A DNA stretch of 35,677 nt. Origin: Algoriphagus sp. GTDB lineage: Bacteria; Bacteroidota; Bacteroidia; Cytophagales; Cyclobacteriaceae. Made by a program: the position numbers and the translations under genes. The notes below the pieces were generated by a model. It was not told the DNA's origin. It worked only from the letters and a program-made list of their open reading frames with translations, and searched no databases. The DNA is taken from NCBI RefSeq assembly GCF_024305035.1, contig NZ_JAMWZB010000039.1, forward strand, positions 1 to 35,677, read 5' to 3'. Positions 1 to 7,863 of the stretch are shown piece by piece; the stretch's first letter is position 1; every line of letters begins with the position of its first letter.

Positions 1-82
1 TTTTTTGGTGTACCTCTATTTTCTTAAAGTTATGCATTGTTGCTTTCTGGTAACAAAGGAGTTAAAAATTTAAACTTTATGA

Positions 83-108
83 AAACAGCAAACAGCAAAC
101 AGCAAACA
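83..108 (+). repeat. Heptanucleotide tandem repeat (AAACAGC, about 3.7 copies) inside a start region
   Basis: Three full AAACAGC units (83-89, 90-96, 97-103) and a partial fourth (104-108) begin one base after an ATG at 79-81. The unit is 7 bp, so each gain or loss shifts the reading frame. From the ATG the present copy number reads into a stop (TGA) after about 30 codons. Loss of one unit, or gain of two, joins the ATG to the long lipoprotein frame that follows. Such tracts are classical slipped-strand phase-variation sites. The possibility that it is an assembly error cannot be excluded from the sequence alone. Confidence 0.85.
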
Positions 109-133
109 TTTTCTTCTAATTTGTACAGTTTTT

Positions 134-805
134 TTGATCTTTTACAAATTGACCTCTTGTGTTCCATTTGAAGATGATATAAAAGAAATATCAATAACAG
201 AAAGTTCAGTTAATGAAATTTTAAAAAAGTATGATTTCCAATTGGAGGATATCAGAACCAATGAAAGCAGTGGGATAAAAATAGTTAGTCTCGCAGAATT
301 TGAGTCGGTTATCCAAGTTCTTAAAGAAAAAAAATTGGATGAAACAGTTTTAAGAAATGTATTGGATAGGAATAATTTAGAATCTATTCCCATCATCAAG
401 TCTTCAGAAGCCTCTTTTTTTATAGAAGACAGGTTAAAAACCCAAGAATTTAAGATTAGGTGTTTGGAGAATTGGAGGAATGTTTATGGAAGAATTGGCA
501 TTAGTTCACAGACCTACATTGATATTTCATTTCAAACAGGAAATGGAGATGGACTGATTTCAAACTTTGATGCTTCACTTGGTGGATTAACTTTTATGAC
601 TGCCTTAGGAAAAAACACCTTTAATAATGAACAATATGCGTCAAGTTCAAACAATTATCAATATTCAGGAATTTACACCTACTCAATTCGATATGTTCTA
701 TTTGTTGAAGGAGTAGGAGATATTTGGACAAGTGAAATAAGAAATGTTCGGATAAGAGTTGATGGATGTACTGGTCAAGTTTCCTATACTGAAATTATCC
801 CTTAA
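134..805 (+). CDS. Putative phase-variable lipoprotein, unknown function (phase OFF as sequenced)
   Basis: The open frame has no ATG near its N-terminus; the first usable codon here is the TTG at 134, which lies inside a hydrophobic segment. Upstream, the frame stays open to a TGA at 80-82 and encodes most of a lipoprotein signal: KHFLLICTVFLIFYKLTSC, ending in a lipobox (LTSC). An ATG at 79 lies one frame away, across the AAACAGC tract; removing one heptamer gives MKTANSKHFLL...LTSC, a textbook Spase II signal. The mature part (about 215 aa) is acidic near the start (FEDDIKE), has a central helical stretch and a C-terminal Tyr/Ser/Asn-rich, probably beta-rich half with one Cys near the end (VDGCTGQ). 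I recognise no family. Base composition is clearly AT-richer than most of the window, which suggests acquired DNA. AAAGGAG at 55-61 could be a ribosome site, although it is far from the ATG. Confidence 0.7.
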   Translation: MIFYKLTSCVPFEDDIKEISITESSVNEILKKYDFQLEDIRTNESSGIKIVSLAEFESVIQVLKEKKLDETVLRNVLDRNNLESIPIIKSSEASFFIEDRLKTQEFKIRCLENWRNVYGRIGISSQTYIDISFQTGNGDGLISNFDASLGGLTFMTALGKNTFNNEQYASSSNNYQYSGIYTYSIRYVLFVEGVGDIWTSEIRNVRIRVDGCTGQVSYTEIIP

Positions 806-816
806 ATTTTTAATTT

Positions 817-948
817 ATGAAGTTGCTCAAATTCTTAAGTTACGATATAGAGATGCCGAATTCAGGGATTCTAGCCTGGCAAATTTTTGGGGTTTTGTTT
901 ATTGGTTTAATTATTTATTTAGTGCTTAGAAGAAGAAAAAAATCTTAA
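817..948 (+). CDS. Small single-span membrane peptide (43 aa)
   Basis: A 43-codon frame starts with ATG 11 bp after the upstream lipoprotein stop. It has an amphipathic N-terminus (MKLLKFLSYDIEMPNSG), one transmembrane helix at about residues 18-37 (ILAWQIFGVLFIGLIIYLVL) and a strongly basic tail (RRRKKS), so an N-out/C-in topology is expected. The close spacing suggests co-transcription with the lipoprotein. No family is recognised and function cannot be assigned. The composition (one clean TM plus a stop-transfer tail) argues that it is real rather than chance. Confidence 0.55.
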   Translation: MKLLKFLSYDIEMPNSGILAWQIFGVLFIGLIIYLVLRRRKKS

Positions 949-1010
949 GCCGATTTCTTAAGCGCTGCGAGCCAATGAGGAAATTTTAGAGACCTCGGTC
1001 TTTTGGTTAA

Positions 1011-1577
1011 ATGTTGAAATATCAAATACGTACGATTGTGAACAAAAAACTTGTCTTTTTGATCCTCCTTTTGCTGGGAATTTTTGGGTTATCTAATGCC
1101 CAAACCGAAAAAGAACTCCGCCTAAATATCATAAATCCTGGGATTGCCTGGGAAAACCCTATCGGAAAAATAACAACAATAGAATACAATATCGGAATAG
1201 GATATAATTACTCTTATCCAGATTTAAATACCATCTATGGTGAACCAGGTTTTCAGGGCCAGATTGCACCATTTGTGGATATCCAAGGTAGGAGGTATTA
1301 CAATCTTGACCGAGTGGAAAGCGGGAAGCGGAAAAGTAAAAAATTTCTGGCATTACGCTACTTGTTCTATGGTCCTCGAATTGCCGGAAATGTAAGAACA
1401 GACGAAAATTACAGCATGGCCATAGGTCCGACCTGGGGATTCAAGAGAAATTATGAGCGATGGACCCTACTGGGAAGTTTGGGCCCGACCTACTATTTTG
1501 ATTTGACAGGAACTGGGAATGTTTTTCCACTTAATTTCGAAATTAACTTCGGGTATCGCTTAAAAGGGAATCTTTAA
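1011..1577 (+). CDS. Small outer-membrane beta-barrel-like protein, unknown function
   Basis: 188 aa with an N-terminal signal peptide (KKLVFLILLLLGIFGLSNAQ) cleaved near residue 31. The mature part is rich in alternating aromatic/polar strands (TIEYNIGIGYNYSY, YSMAIGPTWGFKR, WTLLGSLGPTYYFD) and ends in a strand-like FEINFGYRLKGNL, all typical of small Bacteroidota outer-membrane barrels. The ATG at 1011 adds nine residues before a GTG at 1038 that would give a more compact signal (VNKKLVFL...); either start is possible. It lies 62 bp after the small membrane peptide and is followed by a hairpin terminator. No specific function can be given. Confidence 0.65.
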   Translation: MLKYQIRTIVNKKLVFLILLLLGIFGLSNAQTEKELRLNIINPGIAWENPIGKITTIEYNIGIGYNYSYPDLNTIYGEPGFQGQIAPFVDIQGRRYYNLDRVESGKRKSKKFLALRYLFYGPRIAGNVRTDENYSMAIGPTWGFKRNYERWTLLGSLGPTYYFDLTGTGNVFPLNFEINFGYRLKGNL

Positions 1578-1596
1578 AATAGGAGTTTAATGAATC

Positions 1597-1638
1597 AAAG
1601 GTCAGAATATCCCACTCGGGAATGTTCTGGCCTTTTTT
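1597..1638. terminator. Intrinsic terminator between convergent genes
   Basis: The arms AAAGGTCAGAAT and GTTCTGGCCTTTTTT form a hairpin around CCCACTCGGG, followed by a T-run. It sits between the plus-strand outer-membrane protein and the minus-strand amidohydrolase, whose stop overlaps the T-run, so it may serve both. Confidence 0.8.
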
Positions 1639-2776
1639 ATGAAAGTTTACCAAGAATACCCAAAAACATCCCCACCCCCGTCTCAATTAATTCATCCGGG
1701 AAATCATAGGTTCCTTCGTGGAGCTGAGGGTGTTTTTCTCCGGCTCCCAAACCAAATAAAAAAGAAGGGCAATGCTGGCTAAACAGTCCAAAGTCCTCTG
1801 ACCAGGTAAAGGGTTCGGGTTTGTCTACGGTAGAAAGCGCCAATTTCTCTGCAGCAGTTTTTACCAAACTGTACAATTCCGGGTCATTGTGCGAAACGGC
1901 AAATTTCTCGACAAATTCTACCTCCAATTTCAAACGCTCCTGGTTTACTATTTTTTGAGCCAAGGCTTGTGCCTTTTCAATTAGCAAATCCAAATCTTCC
2001 TGATCAAAGGCTCTCAGGGTCATACTTAAGCTGCCCTTGCCTGCACTCGTTCCAAAGGCCAAAGTTCCCAGTTCAGCATGGATAAGCGTGAGCAAGGAAA
2101 AGCCGGGGATTTCCTTGGGTAATTGGGGTAGCTGCTGCATCAGTTGAGCAAGGGCCTGAGCGGGATTGATTCCAGCATCGGGATGGGCAGAGTGGGAGGT
2201 TTTCCCGGTGAAATGCAGTCGCATTCCAGTACTTCCCGCGGCAAATGTTCCTTTTCGCAGCACCACCTGATGAAGCGGAAAGCCGGGTAAATTATGGAGT
2301 GCAAAGGCGTAATCGGGTCTGATTTCCTCAAAGCGGGAGTCGTTTAAAATTGCCTGAGCTCCTTCTCCAGTTTCCTCTGCAGGCTGAAAGAGAAGAACCA
2401 CTTCTCCACTTACCGGCCGCTTCTGGGATAGTTTTTCTCCCAAGCCACAGATAATCGCCATGTGGCCATCATGCCCACATAGGTGCCCCTTGCCTGGAAC
2501 TTGACTTTGATGCTTACTTTCCTTTAGATCGGCTATGGGAAGCGCATCAAGCTCACAGCGAAACAGCAATCGTTTGCCGGGCTTTTTCCCTTGGAATACA
2601 AAGGCTAAACCTGTTCCACCGAGCTTTTCAAGGGTTTGATCGGCTTGTAGTGGTTTAAAAAAATCCAAAATCCGCTTTGCAGTTTCGGTTTCTTCCAAAG
2701 CTATTTCTGGGTGTTGATGCAGGCTGTGTCGAAGTTGGATTAGGGAGTTCATAAAATTTGAAAGGTTAAAACTCAA
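1637..2776 (-). CDS. M20D family metallo-amidohydrolase (amidohydrolase/hippurate-hydrolase type)
   Basis: 379 aa, the usual length for M20D enzymes, which use two metal ions to hydrolyse N-acyl amino acids or related amides. Visible metal/catalytic residues are Cys100 and His102 in HLCGHDGH, the Glu pair 134-135 in PAEETGEGA, His161 in ALHNLPG and His353 in LHEGTYDFP. A dimerisation (lid) domain occupies about residues 180-295, with the characteristic GKTSHSAHPDAGINP. There is no signal peptide, so it should be cytoplasmic. The ATG at 2776 is used; a second Met at residue 9 is possible. It follows recF by 19 bp on the same strand and is probably its operon partner. The substrate cannot be decided from sequence. 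Confidence 0.9.
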   Translation of the reverse strand: MSFNLSNFMNSLIQLRHSLHQHPEIALEETETAKRILDFFKPLQADQTLEKLGGTGLAFVFQGKKPGKRLLFRCELDALPIADLKESKHQSQVPGKGHLCGHDGHMAIICGLGEKLSQKRPVSGEVVLLFQPAEETGEGAQAILNDSRFEEIRPDYAFALHNLPGFPLHQVVLRKGTFAAGSTGMRLHFTGKTSHSAHPDAGINPAQALAQLMQQLPQLPKEIPGFSLLTLIHAELGTLAFGTSAGKGSLSMTLRAFDQEDLDLLIEKAQALAQKIVNQERLKLEVEFVEKFAVSHNDPELYSLVKTAAEKLALSTVDKPEPFTWSEDFGLFSQHCPSFLFGLGAGEKHPQLHEGTYDFPDELIETGVGMFLGILGKLS

Positions 2777-2795
2777 AATAAGAAAATTTGAATTA

Positions 2796-3899
2796 TTAAT
2801 GGGTAGCTACTACTCCGTTTTCCACCCCAAAGAAAAACACTTCCGAATTCAATTTTGTAAGAATAGAATGGGATCGCTCCGGACGGGCATCGGTCAGGAA
2901 GATCTGCCCAAAGGTGTGGTTGGAAATCAATTGCATCAACTGGGCGATACGGATATCGTCCAGCTTGTCAAAAATATCATCCAGCAGGAGCAGCGGTTTT
3001 TCTCCTTTATCCTGCTCAAAAATCTGAAACTGGGCGAGTTTCAGGGAGATAATAAAGGATTTTTGCTGGCCTTGGCTCCCTATTTTTCGGATCGGATGCT
3101 CCCCGATGAGAAATTGAAAGTCGTCCTTGTGGATTCCGGCATTGGAGTTTTTGGTGATAAAATCTTTTTTGCGCAGCGAATGAAAATAAGAATCGAACTC
3201 ATCACGCAGGGCTTCGGTCTCATAGTTTACGGTGACAGTTTCTTGCCCTTGGGAAATTTCTGCATAGTGTTCCTGGAGCATAGGGGCGAGCTCGGTCATG
3301 AGCTCCAAACGCCTTTGGGCGATGAGCCGGCTGAGTTGAATCATCTCCTGATCATAACTGTCCAAGAGCGTCAAGTCACGGCGGCCTGTTTCTGCAAATT
3401 GCTTGAGCAGGGCATTTCGCTGCTTGAGAAAATGATGGTAGCGGATCAGCTGATTGAGGTAGTTTCGGTCCAACTGAGAAAGCAAGCCATCGAAAAACTT
3501 TCTGCGTCCCTCGCTTCCTCCTTTGATCAGTTCAGTGTCATCTGGGGCGATCAGCACGAGCGGAATCAAGCCCACATGCTCCGAAATCTTATCCAACGCC
3601 TTTCCGTTTTGCCAGATCTGCTTTTTTTTGCCTAATTCAAAGGTGCAACGAACCTCCAGTGGTTTTGCTTCAATTTCGAATTGTCCCTTGATGGCAAAAA
3701 AACCGTGCTCATGCTGCACATTCAGCGAATCACTGGACTGTACGGCACTTTTGGTCAGGGAGAGGTAGTGGATTCCGTCGAGAATATTGGTTTTGCCACT
3801 CCCATTGAGTCCGGTAAAACAGTTGATTTGGGGGGAAAAGTCCATCCGGGTTTTCTCGTGGTTTTTAAATTGTAAGAGTTCCAAGGACTTTAGATACAT
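2796..3899 (-). CDS. recF: DNA replication and repair protein RecF
   Basis: 367 aa. RecF is an SMC/ABC-type ATPase that helps RecO/RecR load RecA at single-strand gaps. The Walker A motif GLNGSGKT is at residues 30-37, the ABC signature region GSQGQQKSFIISLKLAQ lies in the C-terminal half, and Walker B LLLLDD is at about 303-308, followed by FDKLD and the D-loop/His-switch region LTDARPERS. The N-terminal start MYLKSLELLQFKNHEK matches the family, so the ATG at 3899 is convincing. The gene is divergent from pdhA and is not next to dnaA/dnaN in this window; that is common in Bacteroidota. Confidence 0.96.
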   Translation of the reverse strand: MYLKSLELLQFKNHEKTRMDFSPQINCFTGLNGSGKTNILDGIHYLSLTKSAVQSSDSLNVQHEHGFFAIKGQFEIEAKPLEVRCTFELGKKKQIWQNGKALDKISEHVGLIPLVLIAPDDTELIKGGSEGRRKFFDGLLSQLDRNYLNQLIRYHHFLKQRNALLKQFAETGRRDLTLLDSYDQEMIQLSRLIAQRRLELMTELAPMLQEHYAEISQGQETVTVNYETEALRDEFDSYFHSLRKKDFITKNSNAGIHKDDFQFLIGEHPIRKIGSQGQQKSFIISLKLAQFQIFEQDKGEKPLLLLDDIFDKLDDIRIAQLMQLISNHTFGQIFLTDARPERSHSILTKLNSEVFFFGVENGVVATH

Positions 3900-3949
3900 C
3901 TGAATCGGGAATTATTTGGGCGGCAGCCTGATTTTTAGGAGAGGTTGGT

Positions 3950-3957
3950 TATATTTG
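3950..3957 (+). promoter_or_regulatory. Bacteroidota -7 box for pdhA
   Basis: TATATTTG matches the TAnnTTTG consensus exactly and lies 33 bp before the pdhA ATG, in the recF/pdhA divergent gap. No good -33 TTTG is visible at the right spacing. Confidence 0.55.
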
Positions 3958-3990
3958 AGGCCTAAATTAGCATATTTTGATCATTACGAT

Positions 3991-5010
3991 ATGGCAAAGA
4001 AGACAACAGCGACCAAGTCTAAAGTAAACTATTCGAAAGAAACCTACGCTTTTTGGTACGAAAGCATGCTCCTGATGAGACGCTTCGAGGAAAAAGCCGG
4101 TCAACTTTACGGTCAACAAAAAATACGGGGTTTTTGTCACTTGTACATTGGCCAAGAAGCCTGTGCTGCCGGTGCGATTACTGCTTTGGAAAAAGACGAT
4201 AAATGGATCACTGCCTACCGGGATCATGCACATCCATTGGGATTGGGAACTGATCCGGGAGCAGTAATGGCTGAACTTTATGGCAAGGCTACAGGCACCA
4301 CCAAAGGAAAGGGTGGTTCCATGCACATTTTTGACAAGGAGCGCAACTTCATGGGTGGTCACGGCATCGTGGGTGCTCAGGTGCCCATGGGCTTGGGAAT
4401 TGGCTTTGCCGAAAAATACAAAGGCACTAAAAACCTCTGCATTTGCCACATGGGAGATGGAGCCGTCCGTCAGGGTGCGGTTCACGAAGCATTCAATTTG
4501 GCCATGCTTTACAAAACTCCGGTGATTTTCGTAATCGAGAACAACGGCTATGCGATGGGAACTTCTGTAGCTCGAACTTCCAATGTCACGGAGTTGTATC
4601 AAATCGGCGAATCCTATGATATGCCGGCATTTCCTGTAGACGGAATGAATGTAGAAGCCATTCATGAAGCGGTCGCTGAGGCGGCTGAGCGTGCTAGAAA
4701 AGGGGATGGACCTACCCTTTTGGAATTCAGAACTTATCGATACAAAGGACACTCCATGTCTGATCCTCAGAAATACCGGACCAAGGAAGAGGTGGAGGAA
4801 TACAAAATGAAAGATCCGATCGAACAGGTATTGAAAACGATCAAAGACCATAACATCCTGAGCGAGGAGGAAATTGAAAAAATCATCGCCAAAGTGAAAA
4901 AGCAAGTAGCCGATGCGGTGAAATTTGCAGAAGAATCCCCATGGCCTGATGGTCAGGATGCCTTCAAGGATGTATACATCCAGGAGGACTATCCATTTGT
5001 CATGGAATAA
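3991..5010 (+). CDS. pdhA: Pyruvate dehydrogenase E1 component, alpha subunit
   Basis: 339 aa from the ATG at 3991; the longer frame upstream (from 3916) encodes no family-like sequence and overlaps the promoter. It is a thiamine-diphosphate enzyme decarboxylating pyruvate and passing the acetyl group to lipoyl-E2. The ThDP motif GDGAVRQGAVHEAFNLAML...IENN is intact, as are the active-site region YRDHAHPLGLG, the GKGGSMH segment and the loop YKGHSMSDPQKYR that carries the regulated serines in the eukaryotic enzyme. The N-terminus has a short Lys/Thr-rich tail before YSKETYAFWYESMLLMRRFEE. The beta and E2 genes are not in the window. A terminator follows directly. Confidence 0.95.
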   Translation: MAKKTTATKSKVNYSKETYAFWYESMLLMRRFEEKAGQLYGQQKIRGFCHLYIGQEACAAGAITALEKDDKWITAYRDHAHPLGLGTDPGAVMAELYGKATGTTKGKGGSMHIFDKERNFMGGHGIVGAQVPMGLGIGFAEKYKGTKNLCICHMGDGAVRQGAVHEAFNLAMLYKTPVIFVIENNGYAMGTSVARTSNVTELYQIGESYDMPAFPVDGMNVEAIHEAVAEAAERARKGDGPTLLEFRTYRYKGHSMSDPQKYRTKEEVEEYKMKDPIEQVLKTIKDHNILSEEEIEKIIAKVKKQVADAVKFAEESPWPDGQDAFKDVYIQEDYPFVME

Positions 5011-5030
5011 AAAAGCAAAACCTGAATTAC

Positions 5031-5067
5031 AAAGGCCATGAAAACGAGATGGATTCATGGCTTTTTT
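5031..5067 (+). terminator. Intrinsic terminator after pdhA
   Basis: A perfect stem GCCATGAA / TTCATGGC is followed by TTTTTT, just after the pdhA stop. Confidence 0.9.
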
Positions 5068-5074
5068 ATTGGGC

Positions 5075-5104
5075 TTTGTGGGAATCATAAAAAACGTATA
5101 TTTG
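5075..5104 (+). promoter_or_regulatory. Bacteroidota sigma-A promoter for the TPR gene
   Basis: TTTG (5075-5078), an 18-bp spacer and TATATTTG (5097-5104) match the Bacteroidota -33/-7 consensus. The start codon of the next gene is 19 bp downstream, so the leader should be about 12 nt. Confidence 0.75.
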
Positions 5105-5123
5105 CGCCTGAAAATTGAGTAAC

Positions 5124-5834
5124 ATGGCAAAGAAACTGAGCAAAAAAGCACAACAAGAAGAAAATGAATTGCTGGAAAATCCGGCAGCTCTAGCCGAAAC
5201 GCTTGGACGAGGTGAGGCTTTTTTGAAAAAGAATAGTAAAATTTTGGGCGGGGTGCTCATTGCAGCCATCCTTTTAATCGGAGGAATTTTATTTTTCCAG
5301 ATTAATACCCAGAATCAGAATGAGAAAGCACAGGAAGAAATGTTCCAAGCGGTCTACTTCTATGAGCAAGATAGTGTGGACTTTGCCTTAAATGGAGATG
5401 GAATCAACCCCGGTTTTCTTCAAATCGTGGACGAGTATCCAAGAACTGATGCGGCCAATTTGGCTAACTTCTACATTGGGTCCATTTATCTTTCTGAGAA
5501 AAACTTCAGTGATGCGATTTCTTATTTGGGAAAGTTTAGCTCAGACGATTATTTGGTTCAAGCCAAAGCTTATGCCCTTTTAGGGGATGCATACTTGGAT
5601 TCAGGAAATTTGGATGAAGCAATTTCCAACTATCAAAAAGCAGCTAACCATAAGCCAAATGAGTACTTCACTCCAAAGTACCTTTTCAAATTGGCGGTAG
5701 CTTATGAGGAAAATGGTCAAATTGAGGAGGCCATCAATACCTACACTGAAATCGAAGAAAAATACTACGAGTCCTTTGAATACACTGGCGCTCGAAAACA
5801 TAAAGCTCGCTTAGAAGGCCTTGCCGCTAAGTAG
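5124..5834 (+). CDS. Membrane-anchored tetratricopeptide-repeat protein
   Basis: 236 aa from ATG 5124; an in-frame TTG at 5115 is less likely because it sits nearly on the transcription start. The Lys-rich cytoplasmic N-terminus (MAKKLSKKAQQEENE) precedes one transmembrane helix at about residues 40-60 (ILGGVLIAAILLIGGILFF); TPR units then fill about residues 95-230 (AANLANFYIGSIYLSEKNFSDAISYL, LLGDAYLDSGNLDEAISNYQKA as overlapping helices). The architecture is like YfgM, an inner-membrane TPR protein that works with periplasmic chaperones, but the assignment is only by form. It precedes ribH, an order I believe recurs in Bacteroidota. It has its own promoter and terminator. Confidence 0.85.
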   Translation: MAKKLSKKAQQEENELLENPAALAETLGRGEAFLKKNSKILGGVLIAAILLIGGILFFQINTQNQNEKAQEEMFQAVYFYEQDSVDFALNGDGINPGFLQIVDEYPRTDAANLANFYIGSIYLSEKNFSDAISYLGKFSSDDYLVQAKAYALLGDAYLDSGNLDEAISNYQKAANHKPNEYFTPKYLFKLAVAYEENGQIEEAINTYTEIEEKYYESFEYTGARKHKARLEGLAAK

Positions 5835-5858
5835 TGCTTTGCTGTAAGCATCTTTTAG

Positions 5859-5891
5859 AAGAGTAAGGTCGATGGGATCTTACTCTTTTTT
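5859..5891 (+). terminator. Intrinsic terminator after the TPR gene
   Basis: AAGAGTAAG and CTTACTCTT form a perfect 9-bp stem, followed by a T-run, 24 bp after the stop codon. Confidence 0.9.
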
Positions 5892-5919
5892 CGTTTAAAA
5901 ACTTCAAAATTATCCAATC

Positions 5920-6396
5920 ATGGCTACTTCAACTAAAAGCCTGAGCGAATTCAGCTCCAAAAATATCACCGATATCAGTTCTAAAAAATTTGCAATTGTC
6001 GTGTCCGAATGGAATGAGGATGTCACGGAGGCGCTTTATTCTGGCGCTTTTCAAACTTTGATTCAGCATGGGGCCAAAAAGGAAAACATTAGTCGAAAAA
6101 ATGTTCCCGGCTCTTTTGAACTTTCATTGGGTGCCCAGTGGTGTGCTCAAGATGAAACGATTGACGCGGTAATTTGCCTGGGTTGTGTGATTCAGGGAGA
6201 AACCCGCCATTTTGATTTTATCTGTGATGCAGTAGCTCAAGGAATCACTCAGGTAGGATTGAAGTATAACAAACCGGTGATTTTTGGGGTTTTGACACCC
6301 GATAATCAGCAGCAAGCCCTTGATCGAGCGGGAGGCAAACATGGCAATAAAGGCGACGAAGCGGCAATCACCGCCGTGAAAATGCTGGGCTTCTAA
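5920..6396 (+). CDS. ribH: 6,7-dimethyl-8-ribityllumazine synthase
   Basis: 158 aa, the normal size. RibH condenses 5-amino-6-ribitylaminouracil with 3,4-dihydroxy-2-butanone 4-phosphate, the penultimate step of riboflavin synthesis, usually as a 60-mer or pentamer. Family motifs are all present: VSEWNE (substrate pocket), VPGSFEL, LGCVIQGETRHFDF with the catalytic His98, and FGVLTPDNQQQALDRAGGKHGNKG at the C-terminal side. It lies 28 bp behind a terminator and thus needs its own promoter, which I could not see. Its product is also the antenna pigment of iron-sulfur photolyases such as the one at 22047. Confidence 0.96.
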   Translation: MATSTKSLSEFSSKNITDISSKKFAIVVSEWNEDVTEALYSGAFQTLIQHGAKKENISRKNVPGSFELSLGAQWCAQDETIDAVICLGCVIQGETRHFDFICDAVAQGITQVGLKYNKPVIFGVLTPDNQQQALDRAGGKHGNKGDEAAITAVKMLGF

Positions 6397-6501
6397 TCTT
6401 GAGGTCGTAATTAAGACACCCTACTGAAGAAAAAAGAATCAAAACACCGAAGAGTAGATTTTGACTGCTCAAGAATCCTTATCAAACCTATCAATAAAAC
6501 T

Positions 6502-7821
6502 ATGAAAGTAATGAAATTCGGGGGCACCTCTGTGGGTAAACCTGAGCGCATGCATCAAGTAAAAGACTTGGTAACGGCTAACGAAGAACCTACCATTGTG
6601 GTACTTTCCGCCCTTTCCGGCACCACCAATGCATTGGTCGGTATTGGAGAGGCTTTGTCAAATGCAGACCGCATCCTAGCCAAAGAGCGGATTGATGCGC
6701 TTCATGCCCATTATTTGGATTTTTATCCTCAGCTATTAAAAACAGAAAAAGCGCGCTCCAAAGCGGAGTCAATCATTAAAGAGCATTTTGAGTTTTTGAA
6801 TATCATTCTGAAAATTTCCTTTAATGAAGCCATCAATCGGGATATCTTGGCTCAGGGTGAATTGCTTTCTACCAAGCTATTCCACACTCTTTTGGAGGAA
6901 TTGGAGATTCCGGCTGTCTTTCTGATTGCACTTGATTTTATGAGCATTGATGAAAACTCTGAACCGGAGTTGGGGAAAATTTCTGAGAAGCTCAAATCGA
7001 TTTTGGCGCAGCATCCAGCTCAAAAACTCTTTGTGACACAAGGGTACATCTGCAAAAACCACCGAAATGAAGTGGATAATCTCAAACGTGGAGGATCTGA
7101 TTATACCGCTTCCCTGATTGCTGCAGCCATCAATGCCTCAGTCTGTGAAATCTGGACGGATATCGATGGGATGCATAATAATGACCCGAGAGTCGTCGAC
7201 CGAACTCGTCCTATTGCTGAATTATCCTTTGATGAGGCGGCCGAGTTAGCATACTTTGGGGCCAAAATTCTTCATCCCGCATCCATTTGGCCAGCCCAAC
7301 TTTACAATGTTCCGGTCCGATTGCTCAATACCATGGATCCTCAAGCACAGGGTACGCTGATCAAAGCCAATGTAGAGACCAAAGGAGTGAAGGCTATTGC
7401 GGCAAAAGATGGAATTACAGCGGTAAAGATAAAATCCAGCCGAATGCTGTTGGCTTACGGGTTTTTAAGACGCGTATTTGAGATTTTTGAAAAATACAAA
7501 ACCCCGATCGATATGATTACCACTTCGGAAGTGGCAGTTTCGGTGACCATTGACGATGTAAGTCAGTTGGAAGCCATCCGAAAAGAACTGGAAATTCTCG
7601 GTTCGGTTGAGGTAGACCAAAACCAGAGCATTGTCTGCATCGTGGGAAATATGGTTTCTGAAACTCGAGGAGCCGTTAAATCAGTTATGGACAGTTTGGT
7701 GGATATTCCGATTCGGATGGTTTCCTACGGGGGTAGCCGACACAATGTTTCTTTGCTGATTGATTCCAAATTCAAAAATGAAGCGCTCCAAAAATTAAAT
7801 GATGGAGTATTTGTGTGGTAA
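6502..7821 (+). CDS. lysC: Aspartate kinase (monofunctional)
   Basis: 439 aa. It phosphorylates aspartate, the entry to lysine, DAP, threonine and methionine. The N-terminal kinase motif KFGGTSVG (residues 5-12), the conserved central FNEAINRDILAQGELLSTKL and the RGGSDYTASLIAAAI block (about 196-210) are all present. The C-terminal 140 residues form tandem ACT domains (ITAVKIKSSRMLLAYGFLRRVFEIFEKY and IVCIVGNMV...), implying allosteric feedback by an amino acid. There is no fused homoserine dehydrogenase. The symbol lysC is by function; which end product inhibits it is unknown. The next gene follows by 42 bp. Confidence 0.93.
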   Translation: MKVMKFGGTSVGKPERMHQVKDLVTANEEPTIVVLSALSGTTNALVGIGEALSNADRILAKERIDALHAHYLDFYPQLLKTEKARSKAESIIKEHFEFLNIILKISFNEAINRDILAQGELLSTKLFHTLLEELEIPAVFLIALDFMSIDENSEPELGKISEKLKSILAQHPAQKLFVTQGYICKNHRNEVDNLKRGGSDYTASLIAAAINASVCEIWTDIDGMHNNDPRVVDRTRPIAELSFDEAAELAYFGAKILHPASIWPAQLYNVPVRLLNTMDPQAQGTLIKANVETKGVKAIAAKDGITAVKIKSSRMLLAYGFLRRVFEIFEKYKTPIDMITTSEVAVSVTIDDVSQLEAIRKELEILGSVEVDQNQSIVCIVGNMVSETRGAVKSVMDSLVDIPIRMVSYGGSRHNVSLLIDSKFKNEALQKLNDGVFVW

Positions 7822-7863
7822 ATTATTAACGGAAGCCAAACCTTTCAACACCAAAAGAAAATC

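Noticed and set aside
987..1004. Small hairpin AGAC-CTCG-GTCT before the outer-membrane protein gene
   Set aside because: Stem of about four pairs with a short T-run; too weak to call a terminator.
2799..3635. Long plus-strand frame (278 aa) inside recF
   Set aside because: It is antisense to recF, whose motifs are unambiguous; the frame has no recognisable features.
3967..5151. Minus-strand frame of 394 aa opposite pdhA
   Set aside because: Mirrors the codon bias of pdhA and runs through its promoter and terminator; composition (Phe/His/Cys-rich) is unlike a real protein.
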